Source: Ooceraea biroi
Lineage: Eukaryota; Arthropoda; Insecta; Hymenoptera; Formicidae
Direction of reading: 5' to 3'
Length of the DNA: 64,000 nt
Assembly (NCBI RefSeq): GCF_003672135.1
Contig: NC_039517.1
Span: 10,998,601-11,062,600 of the forward strand
A program made the translations under genes and the position numbers. Numbering within the stretch: the stretch's first letter is position 1; the number at the start of each line of letters is the position of its first letter. The notes beneath the pieces were generated by a model. The model ran no database searches. It was not told where the DNA came from and was given only the letters and a program-made list of their open reading frames with translations. This document shows, piece by piece, positions 45,262-56,423 of this stretch.

Positions 45262-45368
45262 AAAGATGGAAACGCGCTGGCCGCTATCCGTGGCGTAGCG
45301 GGCGTGGTGGGCGCGGCGGACGCGGCGGAAAGTCGCATTACACCATAAACCACATTTATTATAATTAA
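45262..45368 (+). CDS. Candidate 3'-terminal exon, RGG-rich
   Basis: A TTTGTTTCAG acceptor is followed by RWKRAGRYPWRSGRGGRGGR, then GGKSHYTINHIYYN and a stop; AATAAAATAAA follows at about 45377. Arg-Gly-Gly runs are typical of RNA-binding C-termini. A second frame (KDGNALAAIRGVAG) is also open, so the frame is unsure. No upstream exon found; the family I repeat lies directly before it. Confidence 0.3.
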
Positions 45369-45719
45369 CCTAAAAATAAAATAAAGTGAATTAAAAAATA
45401 TATATATTTCCTTTTTTTAGACTAGTACAACAGGCGCGCGCATTTATTATATGCACAATTATCACACTCTACCAAATTGTTAACCTCCACCCGAAGACAT
45501 TTAACACGGCTTTTTTAAGAGTGGATTTGGCATATTGCGAAGAGTTTTCGACGATTAAAAATCCTGTTCGGAATTGCATTTAATGAGATTGCAGTAACTG
45601 AGGAATAGATCATTGGAATAGCGATTACGGGTGATATTTGTCTCATAAAAGCACTCTAGAAGTTTCGAGAGTCGCGATCGAGAAGGCAAATCGGGACAAA
45701 TATTTTCTTTCTGAGCTGT

Positions 45720-46235
45720 TTGTCACGCAAAAATCGAGACAAACATCAACCGTGATCCAACCGTTCATCCGCGAACTTTCTCAGGAGACATGCGCGAGGC
45801 GATGACGTCAGGCGGCGACTGCCAATCGCTCGGTCAGCGTCTCGCTCCGCGCATGTCTCTTATCATCGGGCTGCGTGAGGCCCAACCATGTGCCAATCGT
45901 GTGCGGCACGCGGGGGTCACCCCCAAAACTTTGAAATCGATTGGGCCTAGCCAAAATTCATGGGCTCTACAAATAGAGCTCCCAGCAATCCGCAGACTCA
46001 CTTCACAGTCAGTCTGCAAAGTATCCAAAGTATTCTCGCAATCAATTAGTTGCAAAGTCTGTCGCTTTCAGTGCGCGCAAATTCCGTCGCTCGCGGAATC
46101 GTTACGGTGATAAATTCCGTCGCTTGCGGAATCGCCACGTTTGATACTTTCCGTCGCTCGCGGAATTAAAACGGCGTATTGACCTTGTATATAGTGTACA
46201 TAATTTATTTCAAATTATATATAACTTTGTGCCGT
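45720..46235 (+). other. LTR-like segment with three palindromic repeats
   Basis: A GC-richer block with GGGCTCTACAAATAGAGCTC (promoter-like, 45961) and three spaced copies of AATTCCGTCGCTCGCGGAAT (about 46080, 46105, 46145), each containing an inverted ATTCCG/CGGAAT. Looks like a solo LTR; boundaries unclear. Two 29-bp direct copies of AATGAAAAAGTTCTAGCCAT lie further on (46325, 46445). Confidence 0.35.
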
Positions 46236-46484
46236 TACAACAGACGCGTTTCTTCTTTTGTGTGTTCGTGGATGTGCTATCCGTCCCGTAATACCTCGCG
46301 TTCGCAACAATCCTTTAGATTTAGAAATGAAAAAGTTCTAGCCATTAAAATTTTTTTCTTTTTCCGAGGAGTTCTGTGCTATTTATATTGTTATTTGGCA
46401 TATTGCCTAGAGTTCTCGATGATTTAAAATTCGTTAAAACAATAAATGAAAAAGTTCTAGCCATTAAAATTTATATTATACGCT

Positions 46485-46690
46485 ATGCGCGCGCTATTTT
46501 ATTTTATTTTTCACGATAAAATAAATACACAAATAAAAACACAAATTTATCAATATAACCGCACTGACCGCCACTATGACATTCTGACATTCGCAACACG
46601 AAGTTCAAGCCATACGAAGTTCGAGCCAATCGAGATAACCAACGTCGCGGAAAAGAGGCCTCAACTATTCGATAAAAAATAACTTCAAGA
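46485..46690 (-). repeat. Copy of the 1172-1500 repeat family
   Basis: Shares GCGCGCTATTTTATTTT, ATAACCGCACTGAC, CGCAACACGAAGTTCAAG and CGGAAAAGAGGCCTCAA with 1180-1500. Confidence 0.7.
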
Positions 46691-47129
46691 TCGATAAGTT
46701 CTTAATGTTATTAAAATACAAACAATAACTTAGTTTTTAATTTTTGCGAAAATATGAACTCGTCAGATTAAAAATGGCATTTTTTAAAAACAATGGTTAA
46801 TTTTTGTTCATAACTGCAAATGAATCTTTGATAGTCAATACATTATTTATTAAACTAGATTTCGAAAACACCTTAATTTTATATTTTAGGTTTTGAATTT
46901 GTAAGAATTCGCCTGTGTGCGCCGCGCCGCCTCCATCCACATCACAGTCGTGCCATCTGCCGTTACCGACCGTTACTCATAACCGAAGGAAGGCATTTAT
47001 GCCGTTGCTTGTACATCCGTACATGCTATCTCGCATCTCTGGCGCACGCGAGAAAACGGAGCTGCTGCCATCTCGACGAAAAGAACGAACTGTACAAACG
47101 ACGATGACGACGATAATAATGACGTTTCT

Positions 47130-47382
47130 TAATCGAAAATTTGCCAATTTCAGACTTTGCATCGCCATATCTCCGCTCGTAGGGCATATAGAAGAAAAAT
47201 GAAAACACTTTTATTACATAATTCGACTCCAAGCTATCCATTGAGCCTACTTAGAAGTTGATCGGATCAGCCGTTACTGAGATCCGATAATCTAAGCGTC
47301 TCTGAAAACGTCGCGTCGCGTAATAGTACACGGTCGGTCTCGCTGCGCGTATACTTGGCGCGAGACACTACCGTGTCTCTTG
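47130..47382 (+). repeat. Repeat family F copy with type B hairpin
   Basis: As 17640-17890. ACTTGGCG at 47353-47360, hairpin GAGACACTACCGTGTCTC at 47362-47379, then TTGAT. A family I copy abuts it directly at about 47383. Confidence 0.8.
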
Positions 47383-47670
47383 ATCCGGAATTTCATGCCA
47401 AATTCATGTCTAACAAACTTTTGATTAAAATATCTCAGGAACTAAAGCCGTAATAAAAAATCTAACGGCACTTTTATAAGATAATATGGGTGCAAGCTTT
47501 TGATTGCGATCAGTTTGAAAAAAATTGGTGCAGTCTATCCTGAGATATTGTAATCGTATGTAAGAATTGTGACGTTTCGTTTTTCTCCATTTCCATATTC
47601 TGGTTCAGACTCACGTACGTATTCTCGCACGCACACAAACAAAGCGATTTTGTCCCTCAAGGTGCGTTCA
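47383..47670 (-). repeat. Repeat family I copy, terminus lost
   Basis: Minus-strand body as in 44880-45238 (ATCTAACGGCACTTTTATAA on plus). Begins CCGGAATTTCATGCC directly after the family F terminus. Confidence 0.65.
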
Positions 47671-47744
47671 CACATGCACAATTTAATTTATTAGCGAGCG
47701 AGCGAGAGAGAGAAAGCGAGAGAGAACGTAAGCAACAGAGAGAA

Positions 47745-47776
<32 letters not shown>

Positions 47777-47851
47777 TTATATAATAAATTTTATATAATA
47801 TTATATTATATATATGTAAGAGAGAGCGAGAGAGCGAGAGAGCATATATAA

Positions 47852-48075
47852 TCTATACTAATATATAAAGAGATAAAGTTTGTTGTTCCATTGTTCGGGG
47901 TAATCTCAGAAACTACTAAACCAATTTGAAAAAATCTTTCACTGGTGGATAGCTTAGATCTTCCTGAGTAACATAGGCTATGTGCAATCGTCTTGCAGCT
48001 TCTAAAAATGTGCGCGTCATAACAAAATACGTTTTTTATTTCATACCGAGCGCGCGAGGAACAAGCGCCAGCTAG
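47852..48075 (+). mobile_element. Non-autonomous Helitron
   Basis: Starts TCTATACTAATATATAAAGA after an A and ends CTAG before a T, the canonical Helitron 5'-TC, 3'-CTRR and A/T target. Same family as 37992-38236 but without the long CG hairpin duplication. Confidence 0.9.
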
Positions 48076-48114
48076 TGAATATATAAAAAGAATAAAATTT
48101 CTCACTCTTTCACT

Positions 48115-48270
48115 TTCTCACTCTCTCTCTCTCTCTCTCTCACCCTCTCTCACCCTCTCTCACCCCCTCTCTCTCTCTCACCCTCTCTCACCCTCTCCAT
48201 CCCCCCTCTCTCTCTCTCTCACCCTCTCTCTCACCCTCTCTCACCCTCTCTCTCTCTCTCTCTCTCTCTA
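48115..48270. repeat. (CT)n / (CACCCTCT)n simple repeat
   Basis: Pyrimidine tract with CACCCTCTCT interspersed. A GA-rich tract precedes the Helitron at 47690-47850. Confidence 0.9.
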
Positions 48271-48277
48271 CACTTTC

Positions 48278-48657
48278 TATCATACAGAAAGCAAATTGTT
48301 AACCTAAATCCTGTCAATAGCTAACATATAAGATAGTACAGAAATACAAGAATGGAATCATAAATTTCACTTATCTTGATATATCGTTGACATTAATACT
48401 CTTTTATGTAGTGTGTACATGATTATAGTACAAATATTGTTATATTTATTAATTTTAATATTTAATATATATATATATATATATCATAGTTGTACTATAA
48501 TCATGTACACACTACATAAAATATTAGTATAAAGTATTAATATCATCAAAAAGATATCAAGATAACTAAAATTTATGATTCCATTCTTTTATTTCTGTAC
48601 CATTTTATGTAGCTATTGACTGCATTTAGATCGGCCATTTGCTTTCTGTATGATAGA
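48278..48657. repeat. Foldback element
   Basis: CTTTCTATCATACAGAAAGC near 48278 and ATCATGTACACACTACAT near 48500 mirror each other across a (TA)n centre; arms about 175 bp. Confidence 0.8.
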
Positions 48658-49228
48658 AAGAGAAAGCCACAATCGCGTTGCAACGTTCTCACTCTGTCTC
48701 AAACAGTCAAACTTTGGCTTCACCCTCCTCGTCTACAAGCTATGGGAATGTTATATTATAATATACGTCATTGAACATAGGTTTTACGTGTGCGAGAGGA
48801 ATGCAATGAAATCAATGGCGTGTTGGCTGGGAATAAGTATCACACAATTTTACACATTCGTTTGCTTGATTTTATTATTATCTCATACTGCAATGCGAAA
48901 TAGCTTACATATCAAATAATACCTTACATACATAATAATAACTTACATACTGCGTAATGCCTCTCTTTTTTTCGTTGCTTCTCTGTGAGGGAGCATGGAG
49001 AAAGAAATATAACGTAAAAGATAATAATATAAAGCTAGATAGAAATAGAATATAAAATTGTCTATACAATGTCAATCGTCGAGTAACAACTTATGTACAA
49101 AGTCTTAGGAATATGGATGGCAATCCGATAAAGGATTTCTCATAGAAAACGAGCTGACATCGCGTAGAAAACTAAGAAACCACGTTTATAAATCTGAGCT
49201 GTGATGCACATTATGCACATTAAACTAA

Positions 49229-50965
49229 CTAATAGTAGAATCTTTGAAGAGGGGGATATATGTTGAAACTTTCGCAATAGAGCATCTCTGGACTATCGAA
49301 ATCATCCCCGAGAAAATAAACTGCGTCGTCATCGTCATCGTAATCGTAATAATAGTTGTCGTCCTCGTCTTCATCGTCGTCATCGTCGTCGTCATCGTCC
49401 GGATACATGGCAGTGCACGCACATACGTCGATCAGACAAATCGACATTAACTATTTGCAAAAGCGGAGATAGTTTATCATCGCTTTCATGCTTAGAAATA
49501 ATCGACGTGCTCCCGATAATAAGTTTCAACATGACGTTATTAGACCGACTGTTACACGCGTCTTTGTCCACGTGAAAGATATCCTGCAAACCACTATCGG
49601 TAATCCGATCTAGATAGCCGATTGTTAATCTCTCCAGTTTTGCTAGCGTAGCGACGGTCGTTAATCCGTCATCCGTCACGTTGCAGCAACCTATATTTTG
49701 GACAAAACGACAATTATTAATTAACATATACGACAATTTATTGTGATCTTTAAATCAATTTGTAAATCACGTACGTACACGCATACGTTGCACGTGCTGA
49801 CAGAGATACGAGTGACTTACCTGTTATGTCGATGCAGACAAGTTGCTGACATCGTTGTACCACGCTGACGAGGAACTCATCCGACATTTTGTGATTGTGC
49901 GTAATTTTCAGGATTTGTAGACCAACGAGATGAGTCAGGTAAACATATCGGACGTTTGCGTGAAAGGCAGGTCCCCACGGAGCTCCACGGAGTACTCTTA
50001 GGTTTTTACACTGTTCGCCGATGGTCTCCAATGTGCGTTCAACTACGCCGATGTACTCCTTTATCGCAAGATACTTGAGACTTTGAAGCTTTTTTAGCGC
50101 CTGTTGACAATCGCCAATTACGTGTTACGCATGCGATGATATGACAATGGTAAAAAGAGAAGAGAAAGAAATAATTTGGACATTTACCAAAGAAAGATGA
50201 ACATCCTGAGTTAGGTCGCACCTCTCTAATATAATTGTGTCCAATATAATAAACGCACGGTTTCTGCACAGTTTTCGGCAGGCCCGACAGAGATTTGCCT
50301 TGATTTCTGCGCAGGTAGCAACTCTCGACATTGCCGTAAGCAAGGAATCACTTGCGTAAGTCTTTGAATGTTATCTGTAATATGAATCGTGAAATGGTAG
50401 TACATGAGCGCCGTTAAAATGACGTGAATTTTAGTCGAGCGCAGCTAAATACAGAAAGATACGGTAAAGAGATGTGAAAACACCAAACCTTTTCGGCCAA
50501 ATTGCTGATGAAGAACTTTCGTATTGGCACACCGTCCATTGTCTCGGGATGCATGTAATCTAGATATCAACACGGACAATGAGTCGATGAGTCGATAAAG
50601 GTCAGTAATCGTAAATGTAAATCACTCGATATTTGTGACCACTTACCATCTGATTTTTCATTGGTGGCAGCGATGACGGGGTCAGCAGTGGCGACAACCG
50701 AGTCACCAGCGGCAGGGTGACCCGCGGCGACGAGACACACGGCCGCGGGATTACTTTCTTCTTCTTGACAGAATCGTCCCGAAAATAAGTCCTTGTATAT
50801 TATCATCTGAAAATGAAAAAAATTATTATATACTTTTATATATATATATATATATATATGTAATAATTTTTTCATATATATATAGATTTTCATATATAAA
50901 GGAATGTTAAATAAACTAACACGAATATTGCGGACAATACTTACGTCTTCTTCTTTGTGCGCCAT
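49229..50965 (-). CDS. F-box/LRR-like gene, about six exons
   Basis: Minus-strand exons with canonical splice sites in phase: 50945-50965 (MAHKEED), 50647-50806 (MIIYKDLFSGRFCQ..., Ala-rich), 50489-50559 (HPETMDGVPIRKFFISNLAE), an uncertain exon ending at 50188 (ERCDLTQDVHLSL), 49821-50100 (ALKKLQSLKYLAIKEY, CKNLRVLRG, CQQLVCIDITG) and a last exon from 49690 (CCNVTDDGLTTVATLAKLER, ITDSGLQDIF). The leucine-rich repeats have the 'C..lTD.gL' cysteine-type pattern of F-box/LRR proteins, substrate adaptors of SCF ubiquitin ligases. No F-box is clear. The last exon shows a frame change: the LRR frame stops at 49392, while a poly-Asp tail (D-rich, then FDSPEMLYCESFNIYPP) is open in another frame to 49229. 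Confidence 0.7.
50820..50892. repeat. (TA)n inside intron 1
   Basis: Microsatellite within the first intron of the F-box/LRR-like gene. Confidence 0.7.
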
Positions 50966-50989
50966 TCTTTACTTCTTCACAGACTTCAA

Positions 50990-51012
50990 GCGACGCGGTA
51001 GGGTCGCGACGC
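50990..51012. promoter_or_regulatory. Family I-type terminal hairpin beside the F-box/LRR start codon
   Basis: GCGACGCGGTAGGGTCGC (one stem mismatch) then GACGCCA, 25 bp upstream of the ATG at 50965. The AAGTA part of the box is missing. A solo repeat terminus in the 5' leader or promoter. Confidence 0.5.
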
Positions 51013-51439
51013 CACATTCTTCTTCTTCGTTCTTGTTGGAGAACTGTCGCCATAAACTAACAATTGAAGAAGAATGACGCTCGCGTTATTTGGAGCGCCA
51101 AATGGAACGCTACGGAGGTCTAATCTGACATCATTGATTATCATAGTCTATGCTTGCTGCTTCTTCCTTTTTATGTGTTTACGTGTTACGTGAGAAGCTA
51201 AAATCAAAGACTTCAAGCGCGATATATTGTGTAATAACTCTGCAGAGTATAGCAGGTATATACATTATTATTACAGAAAATGTATTCTGATATAAAGAAA
51301 CTTCTGTTGCTGAGTTTTATTATAGCCGTTATTTTTGCAGTTACCAAAGACAAACTGCCATAGTCTTTCGGCAAAAATACAATTGTTTGGGATTACATAG
51401 TAAAGGTATTATATAAATTAAATGTATTTTAATATATTA

Positions 51440-51612
51440 AATCATGGATTGCAATTAATAATTAATAAAATATTTTTATTTACAGGTTACATGTTAAAAA
51501 CGTTAGGTAAGAAAAGTATAGCGGCTGCTCTCTGGCGCTGGGTCTCGGCTGCTATAAGCGCTGCAGTAAAAAATCGGCTGCTTTTAGCGCTGAATCTTGG
51601 CTTTGACGCCTT
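51440..51612. other. Non-coding, with GCTGCT/AGCGCTG words
   Basis: Short repeated motifs; the ORF at 51422-51658 has no domain. Confidence 0.3.
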
Positions 51613-51793
51613 GTATTATTGTTTATTAAAAGTAAAAGTGAATATTATAAAAATATAATATATAGACAATATTATAAAGTACTGGCTATAGTACTGGCTA
51701 CATTCTTCACTTATTTTACAGCTAATAGTTATTAAGAGAGAGGATATATATTTTATATTATTTATATACTAATTTGTACAATAATTGTACAAA

Positions 51794-51904
51794 ATGTCTG
51801 AGAAAATTTTATTAACTGAGGAAAAACGTATAATTGTTGAAGGTGAATGGTTGACTGATTTGCATATGGAACAGTTTAATCATCTTTTAAGAAAGTATTC
51901 AAAT
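51794..51904 (+). pseudogene. Ulp1-type protease, N-terminal part
   Basis: MSEKILLTEEKRIIVEGEWL, TDLHMEQFNHLLRKYSN, then interrupted at 51905. The reading continues at 53588 with YRPVETWQLYFLNQ in the same frame, as expected for this transposon-associated Ulp1 family. Confidence 0.75.
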
Positions 51905-53587
51905 CCCTAAAAAACCTTTTTAAAAAAAGAAAAAATATATACGCCAAGTACATAAAACCTCTCAACTTGTCAAAACTCAAAACTAAATATGAAATTAATA
52001 ATTAACTAGCCAAGTATCTAGAAGCAGTTTGAGTATTTTACCCAAATGTTTTCCATGCATACTCTCTTATTACATGACGACATTGAAGTACTTGCGTGCC
52101 CGGATCGCAGTGGTCATGTATTCTTGTAAATTTGTATAGTATCTTGTATCTTGATTTTTAATAATGATTCGCAAATGATTTTGTGTCTCTTATAGGTAGG
52201 ACAGTACGTTTTAATGTGATTCGGGCACGCCAAGTACTTCAATGTCGTCATGTAATAAGAGAGTATGCATGGAAAACGTTTAGGTAAAATACTCAAACTG
52301 CTTCTAGATACTTGGCTAGTTAATTATTGATTTCATATTTAGTTTTGAGTTTTGACAAGTTGAGAGGTTTTATGTACTTGGCGTATATATTTTTTCTTTT
52401 TTTAAAAAGGTTTTTTTAGGGATCTCACTCCTTTTTGTAATTCTCTTTTTCTCTCTCGCTCTCTTGCCCTCTCTCGCTCTCTCGCCCTCTCTCACTCTCT
52501 CGCTCTCTCACTTTTCCGCTCTTTCGCCCTCTCGCTTTCTCGCTCCCTCGCTCTCTCGCTTTCTCACTCACAGTCGTCCTCTCGCCCTCTCGCTCTCTCA
52601 CTCTCTCGCCCTCACTCTCTCGCTCTCTCATTCACTCGCTCTCTCGCTCTCTTTCTCGCTTTTTCGCTCTCTCGTTCTTCCGCTCTTTCGCCCTTTCGCT
52701 TTCTTACTCTCTCGCTTTTTCGCTCTCTCACTCGTTCACCTTCTCACTCTCTCGTCATATTAATCCTTAAAATTTTCTTATTGGATTGGATATCGTCATA
52801 CAATGTCGTCGTCGTCGTCGTCGTCGTGCAACGTCGTTGTCGTCGTCGTGCAACGTCGTCGTCGTCGTGCAACGTCGTTGTCGTCGTCGTCGTCGTCGTC
52901 GTGCAACGTCGTGCAACGTCGTGCCTCCCTCCCTCTTTCTTTCTCGGTTTCGTTCTATGAGTAAATGTTCCAAAATATATCTTAAATTTTCATAATTTAT
53001 ATTTCACAATTAAAAGAATTATCTAACTATCATTGCAACGCTATCACGATGATTTCATTTAAAACAAGGAAATTACAAATTTTTTATAGCTTATTCGATT
53101 TATATCTTTGTCGTAAGAAAAAAATTGTCCATGTATTTTTAATTACGAATAAATTAAAAATCGTGCATGTATGAACGCATGTGTGAACGCAAGCTTGAGG
53201 GACAAAATCGCTTTGCATGTGTATGTGCGAACATATGTACGTGAGTCTGGAAATGGAAAACGGAACTTCGCAGTTATAATGTATGATTACAATAGACTAA
53301 GGATTGACTGCATCAATCTTATTCAAATTGATCGCAATCGAAAGCTTGCATTCATATTATATAATAAAAGTGCCGTTAGATTTTTGATATCGGTTTTAGT
53401 TCCTGAAATATTTTAATCATAAGTTTATGTGACCTGTCAAATGACATGAATTCCAGATAAGCTTTACGGTAGCGCTCGACGTTTATGCAATGAATTTGGC
53501 AACGCTCGACGTATATGCAGTGATGCTCGTTGCTCGGAACCTTATTTTTTATGTACTTGGCGTCGCGACGCTACCGCGTCGCTTGAT
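51905..53587. mobile_element. Composite insertion in Ulp1 frame with TACTTGGCG-type ends
   Basis: Left end CCCTAAAAAACCTTTTTAAA with CGCCAAGT at 51942-51949; right end ACTTGGCG at 53555-53562 plus hairpin 53565-53582 and TTGA. Contents: a type D/V foldback (51905-52440, boxes at 51942, 52228, 52376), (CTCTCG)n (52440-52755), (GTC)n (52803-52922), and a family I copy (53160-53586). Removing it restores ...TCAAAT + TATAGACC, so the target was T/T or A/T with at most one base duplicated. Confidence 0.7.
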
Positions 53588-54232
53588 TATAGACCTGTCG
53601 AAACATGGCAACTATATTTTTTAAATCAAATCCAACTTGTACCTGAAAATAGTAAACATATACAGATATTATATAGTTCGTCAGGTCCAAATGCATCAGA
53701 TTGGGTATGTAGTTATGATGACAGAAAAAACTTATACATTTATGACTCGCTAAATAAGAAAACATTGCATGGTGACCATGAAAAATTTTTAAAGCGATTG
53801 TTTCCAACATATCCCTTTCACAAGTATTCTGTTAAATTTCCTGTTGTGCAACATCAACCAAATGGTAACGATTGTGGTGTTTTCGCAATTGCTTTTGCAA
53901 TCTCATTGTTGTTCAATATTAAACCAGAAAAAGTAAAATATGATCATAACTTAATGCGTTTACATTTGATAAAAATATTTGAATCAAATTTACTTGAACA
54001 TTTTTCTCAAAATGAACAATATGGTCCTCCTCAGAAAGTACTTCCATTAGCAGTAGTGAGAGCTAGAGAAATGGAGGCAGCTCGTTTACGTGCCAAACGC
54101 CAGTGTGAGGCAGACCAAAAAAGATCAATTCCATTAAATGTAATAAAAAACGCACACAGTTCTGGTAATATTAAACAACAAAATTACCTTTTTAAAAAAA
54201 GGTACAAAAAAGCGCCAAGTATACGCGCCTGA
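53588..54232 (+). pseudogene. Ulp1-type cysteine protease, catalytic part
   Basis: Continues the frame from 51904: YRPVETWQLYFLNQIQLVP, DWVCSYDDRKNLYIYDSLNK, and the catalytic Gln/Cys region QHQPNGNDCGVFAIAFA (C48 family), followed by a charged C-terminal tail (REMEAARLRAKRQCE). A His expected in this family lies near the WVCSYDD or GDHEKF region. C48 enzymes cleave SUMO-like proteins; versions of this sort are spread by transposons in insects. The last ~20 codons read into the type C repeat beginning at about 54178, so the C-terminus is not native. Confidence 0.8.
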
Positions 54233-54610
54233 AGTTCTTTCAAAAAAGGACTCTACAAAACTAATGATATGAACAAATTGCTCCAACTACAATGGGTATT
54301 TATGCAAACCAGAAAATCTATTACTTTATTATTACTCTTTGGCCGATATTTATTGTTGATTCTGATTTAAGACCATCTTAATTAAGTATAATCATAAGAT
54401 ATTTTAAACCAATCACACAATCGTATTAGCATCTTAAGACATTACTTCAGATCGTCTGGAAATAAGAACGGACTATGAATACTAGCCTTTGATATTAAAC
54501 AATAAAGGAGATAATAATATTAAGCAGATATTTTTATACGAATAAATATTTTAATACATAGAAATATATTTATTAATACAAATAAGTGTTTTTTTCAAAA
54601 TACTTGGCGC
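54178..54610 (-). repeat. Type C repeat, complete, boxes at both ends
   Basis: Left: hairpin ACCTTTTTAAAAAAAGGT (54186-54203) and GCGCCAAGTAT (box 54213-54220). Right: ATACTTGGCGC (box 54602-54609). The two ends are inverted over 11 bp. Matches 18085-18535 closely. Confidence 0.75.
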
Positions 54611-55021
54611 TGCTAAACCGAATCAAAAATTGTCTTACAAGTAAACCTCGGGGAATGTCAGACGCAGATTTTTTTCACATTTTGTACAGTTGTTCCTCAT
54701 GTCAAACTATGAAGAAATCTGTCATTATTTTTAGCCCAAATTGATTTTTACAATTTTGCATAAATTTTTTAATTTTACGCAAATATACGCTTTTACACAC
54801 GTTTAAAGTCATTTTAGCAGTTTTATTTTGTATGAATAAATCTTTTCCCGATTTTTTAAAACTCGGCATACATGTAGAACACGAAAATAATAGTTTATCT
54901 GCATAGTGTTTCTCCCTGTTAAGAACATTAAGCAGTTTTGAGGATAGTAACTACCTTTCGAATTCTTCCCTATTGCCATAGAAGTGGTTCGGTAAAGGAA
55001 AATTGAAAAAAAATATGTAAT

Positions 55022-56423
55022 GTGAAGGTTTTGGGGTCGCTGACTATGAATCAGAAATTCATTTTGCGAAATTCTATACCTAAGCCTGCCTCGCACATAA
55101 GAGATAGTTGGTCGTTTGTAAAACAGATGGTAGGGGTTAATATTGATAGTAATGAATCTTTGGTATCTTTGGATGTTACTTCTTTGTTTAATAATGTTCC
55201 TAGAGAGTTGATAATAAGAGGTATTGAAAAAAGATGGCAAGATATTAAGGATAAGACGAAATTGAACTTAGTACAGTTTTTATATGCGATAGAATTAATT
55301 TTAGATGCTAGTAGTTTTAGTTTTGAGGGACAGTTTTACAATCAAACTCATGGTTGCCCAATGGGTTCTCCGCTTTCTCCGGTTTTAGCGGACATTGTTT
55401 TAGATGATCTAGAGACGGCTTGTATTGGGACACTTGATTTTAGAGTAAAGATATTTTATAAGTATGTAGATGACATCTTTGCAATACTTCCGAATGACAA
55501 AGTCCAATATGTGCTTGATGTTTTTAATAATTATCACCCCAGGATAAAATTTACCATTGAAAGGGAAAGTAATTGTTCTTTGAATTTTTTAGACACCACT
55601 ATCGTTAGAGATAATGGTAAATTGTTAACTAATTAGTACCAGAAACCGACATTTTAGGGTCGGTATATTAATTACTTTTCCAACCACCTCATAAAACACA
55701 AGATTAGTGTAGTCACGGGACTGGTCGACCGAGCGTTGTTGTTGTCCGGTAAGCAGTTTCATGCATCGAATTTAGATTTTGTTAAATGTATTTTACGTAA
55801 TAATTGTTATCCGGAACATTTTATTAATAAGCATGTAAAAAGACGAATGAAAGTTTTAGCTTATAACGACGCTTATAGTAATGACGCTAATAGGATTGTT
55901 GAAAGAAATAATAACACAAGAAATGTAGAGCCTGGAGTTAGTTACATTGCGATTCCGTTTGTGAAAAGTTTGAGTGAAAAATTAGAAAGAATATTAAAGG
56001 AATTTAAGTTATTGATGGTGAGCACTGTACCTAAAAAGCTAAATTTGATTATAAGACGCGGAAAGATAAAATTGAGATAGGTCAAGGAACTCGAGTGGTG
56101 TATATAAGATTGATTGTTTAAATTGCGATGCGGTCTACATTGGACAAACTAAGCGGCACTTACAATTAGATACTCGAAGTAAAGAACATAAAGTAGACAT
56201 TAGAAAGGATTTCAGCAATCATTCAGTAGTGAGTAAACATAGGGTAACCAATGGACATGAGTTTGATTGGGATAATAAGAACATTTTACATTATGAGACG
56301 AATAATAGAAAAAGAGAGATTACTGAAATGTTTTTTATTAAAAGAAATTCAAGTGCAATCAATCTAAAACGTGATACTGAGAATTTATTAGATATATATG
56401 ATGTTATTGTGGAAAACACATAG
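55022..56423 (+). pseudogene. Penelope-like retroelement, RT plus GIY-YIG endonuclease
   Basis: First frame: reverse transcriptase with SLDVTSLFNNVP, HGCPMGSPLSPVLADIVLDD and the YVDDIFAILP catalytic motif, then LNFLDTTI. Two in-frame TAG codons follow (55634 and ~55658) at positions that read Trp and Ser in relatives, and the frame continues through NYFSNHLIKHK and VPKKLNLIIRR to 56080. A TA duplication near 56103 shifts the frame, after which the endonuclease appears: VYKIDCLNCDAVYIGQTKRH, then HEFDWDNKNIL and ITEMFFIKR. 5'-truncated and inactive. Penelope elements copy themselves by target-primed reverse transcription. Confidence 0.9.

Noticed and set aside
49244..49450. Plus-strand hydrophobic ORF (Val/Ile-rich)
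   Set aside because: Antisense of the poly-Asp tail of the F-box/LRR-like gene.
52425..52763. Arg/Glu-rich and Leu/Ser-rich ORFs
   Set aside because: Translations of a CTCTCG simple repeat.
52767..52995. Poly-Arg ORFs
   Set aside because: Translations of a (GTC)n tract.
53571..53810. Minus-strand 79-codon ORF
   Set aside because: Antisense of the Ulp1 reading frame, which has clear homology.
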